Positions 7,216-13,800 of a stretch of 13,800 bases of DNA are shown here, in pieces. Origin of the DNA: Eimeria necatrix. Its lineage: Eukaryota > Apicomplexa > Conoidasida > Eucoccidiorida > Eimeriidae. The position numbers were made by a program, and so were the translations under genes. The first letter of the stretch is position 1. Each line of letters begins with the position of its first letter. A model generated the notes under the pieces. The model worked only from the letters and a program-made list of their open reading frames with translations. It searched no databases and had not been told where the DNA came from. The stretch covers positions 1 through 13,800 of the forward strand of contig NW_013651849.1 in NCBI RefSeq assembly GCF_000499385.1. The letters are read 5' to 3'.

Positions 7216-10212
7216 TGGCAGCCAAAGCATCACTAGTATATTTTTCACGAATTTATGTGTGTGCATAAAATTAAAACTTCTTTTCAGGATTACCAAAAAA
7301 ATGTATGCAAAGGTCTTGTGCAATAGGCTGAATTTTTGACGAAGCCAGTTGGAAGTGCGAATGATATGCTTTTGCTCAGGGAGCTGCACTCCATCATGCT
7401 GACTATGATTCGCAATTTTTCCTCCTTAAATGCACATTTCGTGATCCCAGTAAGCTTGTATGACGCAAAGAAGTTTTTGAGTCAAATCCAAGTTATTTGC
7501 TGTTCAAGTATGTAAGAAGCCACAAACTGTTTTGCTGCCAATTTTATCAAACGGACAATGCAGCTAATGTGTCCGCAGCACTGCGTTGCGAGTTTAGCTG
7601 GACACAAGCGCGCGGTGCCATTAATGATGTGACGTAACGTAACATGTTTTAAGCTGTTCATCAGTCAGAACACTGCGATTGATGCATTTTTATACACATA
7701 CTAGGCTTTAGCTAAGCAGTTGGCCCCTTTCATGCGTGATGCACTAACTTGCTGTAGACGGTCAGAGCTGTGCCTCTTTCAAGGGGTTGAGGTGCTTCTT
7801 CTGTCAACTGCACAGCAGTTTGTACAGCATACGTGAGAAAAATAGCCGGCTGAGTAGTAAACCACATTGGACGAAATCTATTATTGCTAATTTCCAGCGA
7901 CCTTCCCGCGACCTTCTGGCTGCTTTGTGTCGCCGGCCGTAAACTACAACAAAAGACAGTGCAGACGATGCGGGAGCTAATTGAATGGAGAGGCAACGTC
8001 AGCGTTTGACGTTGTGAAACAGACCAGCACTCATTCACTAGGGATCAGCCTCTTTCCAGATTCATAGGGCGTTCTATTCATTGGGTGTTCTTGTGTGCGC
8101 ATTCCACGCGTGTGATCTAGTATGTGAGTTATACGTTAGAAAGTGTATCATAGATTTCTGGAGCAGTTTTACCTTCTGAACACGATGTGCGTGTTGTGAG
8201 TTTTCGCCGTATTACACCGAACCATTTCCATATCCCCAAATTCATTCCAAAATAAATACACAATGCCGCAAACTGAGCGGTGAAGCTATGTGCGAGACTT
8301 GATTTTGCATTTCTCTGGATAAGTATAGCTTTCAAGGAGCTAATTCTTCACGCCGTCAAGATACCACCTTTAAATCGACAATAGATGTTTGCATTCAAGT
8401 CACATGACGCCGTGTATATTCTTGGTGCCGTGCGTTCTTTATAAAATCAGGACACCGGAACAACGTTGAACAAACGCTGAAACGCTATGCTTTTAGGGGC
8501 ACAGGTGCTTTACTCTTACTGACATTGCAGGTTGTATGCTGCCCACCAATTATCAGAAATCGGCTTTTTGATTGAGGCGTCAATACTGATAGCAGCTAGT
8601 AGCGGAAAGAAGAAGAGTCTGAATGTGCGGCTGCCGACAGTGTGTACTAAAATTTGAATGTGGTTAGTCTGTGGCTTAAGGCCTTGCAGACGGTTTTAAA
8701 AGATTAAGTGCAGTGCGCACAATAGTTGAGCTTGACGGTAAATGTTAGAACCAGCTGGGCACCTATTGTCATGCCTGTGACGCTACTGTTTATCGACAGC
8801 AAAAGCAGTGCACGTCTAATTTTGCGTTCCACCGCACAGATCTTGCATGCTAAAGCATATAGTTCTTCGGAAGATATCAAAACGTTCTAGTTGCGGGTTG
8901 ACAGAGCTTCCGGAATCTTTTTAAATTGCTAGGAGTAGTGTGTGGACAATTATTTCGAATGATAAAAATGTTTAGGGGTGTTCAGCGTCCAAGTTCCGAA
9001 CAGAAGATCGAACCCATGTTACACTTTCACACGGTGATACGAGAACGCTTTCAGGGCAAACGTTTGGGAAGGACGCAATATCATTATGGCGAGATCGAGA
9101 TTGCAAGGGTGGGCTTGCTGATTACTAGTGTTGCACCATAGGGAAGAACGATAGGCCTCTAAATACGTCGGTGAATCGGGCGTCTTTGCGCAATTTTAAT
9201 TTTGTGAAGATCAAAGAGATCTAAACCTCATTACAAATCGGGATAAAATTTTTTCCCTATGTTATTTGTAACTTGCGCAATAGTGTTCATGCCTTATTTT
9301 TAAGTGTCTTTCAAGTTTCAACGCACGCACTCTACATGTGCAGCAAGAGATAAAGCACTTTTGGGCTCTTTGATGAGCACTTGAAAAAGTGTTTTTGCCG
9401 ATGCACTCATGCGGGTCTTAGGCGTTTACTCTACTATCCCAATGAGGATAAGCCATTTGAAGGCGGTGCGTTGTGGTGAAGAATGCAATGATAAAAAACT
9501 AATGGAGGTAGATTGTTGAAGCAATAGAAATACGGGTTTGTTGGCTAGAAAGCAGTTTCGCTTTTTGCCGAGATACCAGTATACGAATAATGTGGGCTCG
9601 GGTAGTTTTATACAGAAAATATTGTCAAAAGCTTCCCCAGACTTCTTGGAATACCGAACGGCAGCTATGGACAGTTGGTAGGTTCCAAGCAGTCTGTTAA
9701 CCGGGATGCAGACAAGCTTCAGGCAGACAACATTTGTTATGGTCATTTATCTGTTGCTTACATTGTAGGTCTTCGAAGCTGAAAAAAAGAGACGTGGCTT
9801 TTAACTGAGTTCCTGACCAGGGACATCGCCGTCTGCGCGTGTTTGCAACGCGCACTTCTGCCCAAGCGCTCACGTATTGGTGTCATCTAATTTTAAATGT
9901 ATGGCTCGTCGGAGCCCAGTATTTAACATTCGATTTTTAGTATTTTTCCGACTCAGCGAACTGTAGCAGGCTGGTGAGGCACATTTTTTTGTACACTCCA
10001 GCGTGCAGGGTTACTGGTTCGGGGCAAATGCAGATGCTGTTTGGATAGCAGTTTGATGATCTGCAGCTCAAGCGGAAACACAGGAATGACGAACTCTGCA
10101 GTCGACCATAAGAATGTGGAAAAGTGACGCGGCTTCCGTGGGCATACACAGGTTTTTTAGAAGCACCCGACGTTCCAGCCTAAATTAGAGAACCGCTAAC
10201 ACACGGAAATGA
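7216..10212. other. Long stretch with no recognised gene
   Basis: Frames are short or unconvincing on both strands: about 102 codons minus at 8038-7730, 71 codons plus at 8926-9141, and 106 codons minus at 9746-9426, none with a motif I know. A 9-bp word GCGACCTTC is repeated with an 11-bp period at 7897-7916. A TATAAAA word at 8440-8446 has no supporting context. One GCATGC site lies at 8845-8850. The part around 9480-9540 is purine-rich on the plus strand. I found no tRNA with paired A and B boxes and no long repeat. Confidence 0.45.
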
Positions 10213-10308
10213 TACTATGGCGGATCTTGCATAGTGTTCACGCCGCAACGTAACAGATCTTTCGAAAATATTAGCGTCTTCCGGAAAAATGGCCACTTTC
10301 GTAAGCTG
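10213..10308 (+). other. Exon-like stretch ending at a consensus donor
   Basis: One plus-strand frame is open from just after a TGA (10210-10212) to 10308, where the sequence reads CTG|GTGAGT, a textbook 5' splice site. The encoded residues (Phe-Thr-Pro-Gln-Arg-Asn-Arg-Ser, then Asn-Ile-Ser-Val-Phe-Arg-Lys-Asn-Gly) look protein-like but I cannot assign a family. No strong acceptor precedes it; the best is a weak GCATAG at about 10232. It lies in a G+C-richer part of the window. Together with the next entry it makes a consistent two-exon model with phase 0 at the junction. Confidence 0.2.
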
Positions 10309-10369
10309 GTGAGTGTATACTTCGACGCAGAGCACGATTGCATGACGCATTCTGAGTGTTTCTTTGTAG
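10309..10369 (+). other. Candidate 61-nt intron
   Basis: It begins GTGAGT and ends with the pyrimidine-rich acceptor TTTCTTTGTAG. Removing it joins the upstream frame in phase 0 to an open frame of 28 codons downstream (10370-10453) that ends at TAA (10454-10456). Reading straight through without splicing also stays open in one frame, to 10521, so splicing is not required to explain the sequence. The length is short for coccidian introns but normal in many other eukaryotes. Confidence 0.2.
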
Positions 10370-10456
10370 GCGCCCGTCAAGGTGAACGCGTCACTGACAG
10401 TAACATTTCAGATCAAGGCTCAACGGCCTGCTGCGAGAAGATGCCTTCAATCTTAA
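10370..10456 (+). other. Candidate terminal exon after the 61-nt intron
   Basis: In the spliced phase this reads 28 codons starting Ala-Pro-Val-Lys-Val-Asn and containing Leu-Thr-Val-Thr-Phe-Gln-Ile-Lys, then a basic Arg-rich end and TAA. The alternating hydrophobic pattern is compatible with a beta strand. In the unspliced frame the same bases belong to an open frame running to 10521 with no known motif. Only one of the two can be correct, and neither is recognised. Confidence 0.17.
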
Positions 10457-10737
10457 GCCGTGAAGGCTCACTACTTAATGGAAGATTAGTGCTGCCCGAC
10501 ACCCAAGAAACTCGCGAGTAACGTCAGTTAGTGCGTGCATACCTTGAGGTCGCACGATTCTATTCGGCGTTGCTCGTCAGTTTCCGGCTACATGCTAAAA
10601 CGTGCAGGTGAAACCTGATGATAGCATCATTGGGGGCCACTTTCATAAGGCTTGCCAGCGTTTTCTTCGTCGTGGGAAAACGAATCCGCAACCGCCTCAG
10701 AGCCTTAGCAGGAGCGTCACATTATTTCTTTTTCTAG

Positions 10738-10917
10738 AAGGAGACAGCGCAGGAGGCAGCGCAAGTGCCACAAGCAGAGGCAGTGAATAACTGGCATTCG
10801 CTATGTATTTTCCAGTTGTTGCATCAGTCCGAACGCTGTCAGCGCCTCGCTAGCTCATCCCAAGAACGGGTGAAATTAGCTGGTCTACGTGCTAGTTGCC
10901 AGTGTAAGTTGATGTGA
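10738..10917 (+). other. Ala/Gln/Glu-rich candidate exon; other frame reads a gyrase-like EGDSAGGSA
   Basis: A pyrimidine-rich acceptor (TTTCTTTTTCTAG, AG at 10736-10737) opens a frame of 59 codons to a TGA at 10915-10917. It begins Lys-Glu-Thr-Ala-Gln-Glu-Ala-Ala-Gln and continues Ala/Gln/Glu-rich, then Cys/Arg/Leu-rich. The next frame over the first bases, which is open from 10602 to 10790, reads Glu-Gly-Asp-Ser-Ala-Gly-Gly-Ser-Ala, the toprim motif of bacterial-type DNA gyrase subunit B. In real GyrB this motif is preceded by a Leu-Pro-Gly-Lys-Leu-Ala-Asp-like segment and followed by Lys-Gln-x-Arg-Asp; neither is present here, and no GHKL ATPase motifs were found upstream. The motif may therefore be a coincidence in a repetitive AGC/GCA-rich stretch (CAGCGCA occurs twice, 12 bp apart). 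Confidence 0.18.
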
Positions 10918-10942
10918 AGGTGTTTTGGTACTGAATTCGCTT

Positions 10943-11278
10943 ATGTGTACTCACGATGACGTTGCTTGCCCAAAAGTAACATTCCACAATATTGCTCAAG
11001 TGACGGCTTCATATCGCGTCTCTGCAGTGAACTGGAAAGGCGTCGGCATTAATGCGTGCCATTTCAGAGCAATGCTTCTGTATTTAAGGATTTTGCATGC
11101 AACAACAATATTTCTACGTTGTTTGGCAGGCCAAGAGAACGTGAAGCAATGCTGTGGTTGTCGTGTATCGATCAGTGGCACAGGTGCAGAGGCAGGGGCT
11201 TACACGGAACTGTTTATCCACCATATTCCTTGGCGCGTCGACAATTGTGTAGGCCAGACAATTTTAGCTTATGGGTGA
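10943..11278 (+). CDS. Possible 111-codon open frame, unknown product
   Basis: The frame is open from a TTG at 10925; the first ATG is at 10943 and the stop is TGA at 11276-11278. The product has several Cys and His residues, a short hydrophobic run near residues 45-60 and a Gly/Ala-rich patch (Ser-Gly-Thr-Gly-Ala-Glu-Ala-Gly-Ala) near residues 83-91. It is not a recognised zinc-binding pattern and I cannot assign a family. Codons often follow a purine-any-pyrimidine pattern, and the region is richer in G+C than the window average, which favours coding slightly. It could equally be two exons: TCTCTGCAG near 11014-11022 and TTTGGCAG near 11121-11128 are acceptor-like. An AATAAA word at about 11316 follows it. 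A GCATGC lies inside at 11095-11100. Confidence 0.2.
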   Translation: MCTHDDVACPKVTFHNIAQVTASYRVSAVNWKGVGINACHFRAMLLYLRILHATTIFLRCLAGQENVKQCCGCRVSISGTGAEAGAYTELFIHHIPWRVDNCVGQTILAYG

Positions 11279-12605
11279 GGCGAAGCAATGACTTGCGTGT
11301 AAACTGTTTTAACGAATAAAAATGAGTAAAAGCATCTAGGTATTATGATGCGGAACGACGTGTCTGCGCAGAAATCGAGCTGCACAACGCACTTTGTGGA
11401 GTTTTGCGGGTGTGATCAGCAGCTTGCTTGAACACCCCTCCAGAGAAGGCGATTTCGCTTAATTAAGTACGGCACATGAGCCCTGGTGAACGCGCAATAA
11501 AGCTGGTTGGGAAACGACTTACTTTAGAACAGGAAAATGGCTTTGGAAGCCTTTGTGAGTAATTAATTGATGAACGCTGACGCCAGCCTAAAATTGGTGA
11601 CGTCAAGGCTTTAGGAGCTACTTAATTTTGGCAGGGTTGGAGTTAGCCGATTCTTCTACCTAGGCATACTTTTTCATTCCGTCTGCTAAATCTTAGTAGA
11701 ACTGTGGATGCCGAAACGCAGCTCACGGTCCTTGAGACGAAGTTAGCTTGCGGCTGCGACGCCATTGTAGTCAGCACACTTTCTGCTGGGCTCGGCAGTT
11801 TGCATTTGCCGAATTTCTTTGTGTGAAATTCATTGCATCTGCGTCCATTTGCCACTTTCAGCGTCTATCTTATGCTTAGCCACCACAACAAAAAGGGTGA
11901 CGCCTTTGTGGGCATGAAAACTTTGTGGCCTTATTATGGGCTAAAATGCGATTGCCACAAGTGTTTACGTTCATGACGCGCAAAAGAAGGGGTGGTGGCG
12001 TCAGATATGCTTGTCTAGGGGCAAATGCATTGTCAAAGAAATCACGTAATCGGCGCAGAACTGGGCGTACCGTGTTTCTGGCCGGCTGCACAGCTAGTAC
12101 GTAAAAGCTCATGCGTGCAAAGTGCAAGGGCCTTCGCCACCTAGTGAAAACTTAGAGGCAGGAGTAGAAGTGCAGTCAGCCTTCTTGCTTGGTTGATAAA
12201 AACTATGTGTTTTTGAACAATGCTTTTGCATCTGTGTTATTGTTGACGAGTGGTGGGTCGGTGCTGAAATGGGACACAGAGCTGGCGTTTCTGGTGCCGC
12301 ATGCGTTGAAATGTCATTATTCACTTTGATGTCAGCATGATGCGTGGCTATCTCTGCCGTTTCACAGCCGAAAGAAGCACCAGCCACCAGCGCTGATTAG
12401 TGAGCGAACGACAGAGACTGTCCTAAGCGATGCATTGTGATGAATGCAGTATTTGAGTACGGTATATATTCAATGCGGCAGAAGTAAAGTACCAGAATTA
12501 AATGCTCGTTGAAGATAATAGATACACCTATGTACTTTGTGTGCAAATGGCATTTCACGAAGTTTGTAAGCTCAGTCAAAATCGCAATCGCGAAATATGT
12601 TGACA
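11279..12605. other. No gene or structure recognised
   Basis: Minus-strand frames of 70, 83 and 92 codons lie end to end between 11643 and 12387, but in differing frames and without motifs. AATAAA words occur at about 11316 and 11496, near the chance rate. GCATGC occurs at 12299-12304. I see no repeat, RNA gene or conserved domain. Confidence 0.45.
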
Positions 12606-12612
12606 ACGCTTA

Positions 12613-12837
12613 GTGCATCTGGATTTCTCGTTAGAGAGCACGCACGAGAAGGTTCGAGCGTCAGCCTGGGATCGGATTATTCCAACTCCTGCAAGCCTTC
12701 GAGTTTGTGCCACGTTATTTATTGACTTCCCCGTTGGCCTGAAAACTTTCACGTTTAGCAGATATATGGCAAATGCAGTTCGTGGCATGCTCGCCGCTGA
12801 AGAAATAAGCAATCGAAATTGCTTAATGGGTAGATAA
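12613..12837 (+). CDS. Possible 74-codon open frame or exon, unknown product
   Basis: The frame runs to a TAA at 12835-12837. An acceptor-like TTTCTCGTTAG ends near 12635, so the last 68 codons could form a terminal exon. The encoded segment reads plausibly as protein (Ser-Ala-Trp-Asp-Arg-Ile-Ile-Pro-Thr-Pro, later Ala-Val-Arg-Gly-Met-Leu-Ala-Ala-Glu-Glu) but belongs to no family I recognise. A 152-codon minus-strand frame covers the same bases, so one or both are chance. A perfect 8-bp hairpin lies in its last codons. Length alone is not significant. Confidence 0.14.
   Translation: MHLDFSLESTHEKVRASAWDRIIPTPASLRVCATLFIDFPVGLKTFTFSRYMANAVRGMLAAEEISNRNCLMGR
12806..12825. repeat. Perfect 8-bp hairpin with CGAA loop
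   Basis: TAAGCAAT (12806-12813) pairs with ATTGCTTA (12818-12825) around a four-base CGAA loop. It sits at the 3' end of a possible open frame. There is no T-run after it, so it is not a bacterial-style terminator. Stems of this size arise by chance now and then in a window this long. Confidence 0.7.
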
Positions 12838-13074
12838 AGGGGTCTTTCAGTCATTTGAATGTAGTTTTCTTGGCGAAAGCAGCAAATAATTATCGGGCAA
12901 AATATACAGATGTCATCATTTTGTAGTGGCACTTTTGATGCTAGACTTGACGTTTTGAAAAGTCGAAAAGCCATATTCAGGTAGTTGTCACTGACGCCAC
13001 GATAGGCACCGTTCTCATAATGGGCGTGGCTCAAGGCGTCTGGAGCATCGACTAATCTGAAACCTTTAACGATT
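12838..13074. other. No feature recognised
   Basis: Ordinary mixed-composition sequence. A minus-strand frame that extends into it from 13034 has no motif. Nothing else stands out. Confidence 0.45.
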
Positions 13075-13102
13075 CATATGCATATGCTCAGTCTGAGCGT
13101 AT
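13075..13102. repeat. CATATG doublet palindrome overlapping a hairpin
   Basis: CATATG occurs twice in succession at 13075-13086, a 12-bp perfect palindrome. It overlaps a second inverted repeat in which ATATGCTCAG (13082-13091) matches CTGAGCGTAT (13093-13102) at 9 of 10 positions, giving a stem with a very small loop. The two structures would compete. A protein-binding site is possible but not shown. Confidence 0.7.
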
Positions 13103-13800
13103 CATGTTCTTAGCCCAGGGTTAGAGCTTAGAGCAGCCCACACGAGGAAAAAAATTGCCGTCGTCTGGCCTACAGAGCTTGCTTGCTGTTGCGTTACTGT
13201 GTAGTGCTGAGCCCATCGCAAGTGACACAACTGCGGAGACTGGACTGCTGCCTTGGTACTTGATGTTCAAAATGCTGATAAGCCTGTAAGTGCAGCCACT
13301 AGAAATGTTAACAGACGTGAAGCAAGCATTCTAGAACGAGCGTCGTTTGTTGGAAGGTTGGCGAAGGAGTCACTGAGGCGACGTGGCGCATTTGCATTGA
13401 AAATATACACCTGTGTGTGTGATACGTATTAAAATTGTGTCTTCAGTGTATGACAAGATGGCTCATAACGTGTATTCCCGAGAGGAGTTGATGTGCCTGA
13501 TAGAGTAATGGGAAGAATCGTGTGCAGCCAGTGCGTTGACACGCGTGATTGGACACTGCAAGAAAGTTTATCTGCAGTGAGCCCTTACGGAATTTTTTCC
13601 GTTCAGATACTAAGAGGCGTTTGGACAGGCTCGAGGGCTTGATGCCAAAAAGGTCTCCAGAAGTGTACTGACGCTGCTCGGTTGATGACGATTGACAAAC
13701 TGTGTGCATGGCCAGATCGGAAAGACCTTGTGCGAAACAGAAGCTGTTGAAGGAGCCACAAGGTTGATAAAAGACTTTCTTTGACCTGTCTAATGCGTCA
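13103..13800. other. No gene or structure recognised
   Basis: The only longer frame, 88 codons on the minus strand (13709 to 13443), has no motif. Acceptor-like TGTCTTCAG near 13438-13446 has no clear exon after it. The window ends in ordinary sequence, so a feature continuing past the edge cannot be excluded. Confidence 0.45.

Noticed and set aside
7700..7745. A-box-like TAGCTAAGCAGTTGG as a tRNA gene
   Set aside because: No B box within the required distance and no cloverleaf stems.
8440..8446. TATA box
   Set aside because: TATAAA words occur several times in this A+T-leaning window and none is placed upstream of a supported gene.
8985..9030. Minus-strand tRNA suggested by a GGTTCGATC B-box-like word
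   Set aside because: The bases flanking the T-loop-like word do not pair and no A box or acceptor stem lies at the right distance.
12576..13034. 152-codon minus-strand frame as a gene
   Set aside because: No motif, and a more protein-like plus-strand frame overlaps it; frames of this size are marginal by chance.
1..13800. CRISPR array, insertion sequence with transposase, or bacterial defence operon
   Set aside because: No regularly spaced repeats, no transposase-like or other recognised protein motif, and no gene packing of bacterial type.

Overview
The window looks like non-coding, probably nuclear, DNA of a eukaryote. No frame gives a protein I recognise. By my estimate, a random sequence of this composition (about 44% G+C, from sampled lines) should give roughly 45-50 open frames of 60 or more codons over six frames; about that many exist here, scattered over both strands. 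There are no operons, no bacterial gene packing, and no tRNA, rRNA or CRISPR array that I can support. CpG is not visibly depleted in the lines I sampled, which argues against a vertebrate or a heavily methylated genome. The words TGCA and GCATGC look over-represented; GCATGC is a known ApiAP2-type site in apicomplexans, so a coccidian-like protist is one possibility, but an unmethylated invertebrate is not excluded. I do not assign a species.

Layout. 1-700 is a G-rich island with long open stretches on both strands. 701-890 is A+T-rich. 891-1534 is the clearest feature: a perfect tandem duplication of a 322-bp unit. It is followed at 1535-1588 by a small imperfect repeat. From 1589 to about 4680 there is unremarkable sequence with a short tandem repeat and hairpin near 2984-3031. 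4757-4937 carries two exon-like pieces with good splice-site look-alikes. 5078-5178 is a symmetric imperfect palindrome of about 100 bp. 5179-10212 is mostly featureless, with a 10-bp tandem at 6291-6310 and minus-strand donor-like sites near 7090 and 7155. 10213-11278 is the best coding-like stretch: overlapping plus-strand open frames, a consensus donor, two pyrimidine-rich acceptors and richer G+C. The rest is ordinary sequence with two small hairpins (12806-12825 and 13075-13102).

How it works together: I see no pathway or linked gene set. If a gene is present, the most defensible reading is a plus-strand, intron-containing locus whose exons are short, centred on 10.2-11.3 kb. Transcript data or a homology search would be needed to turn any exon candidate into a gene.
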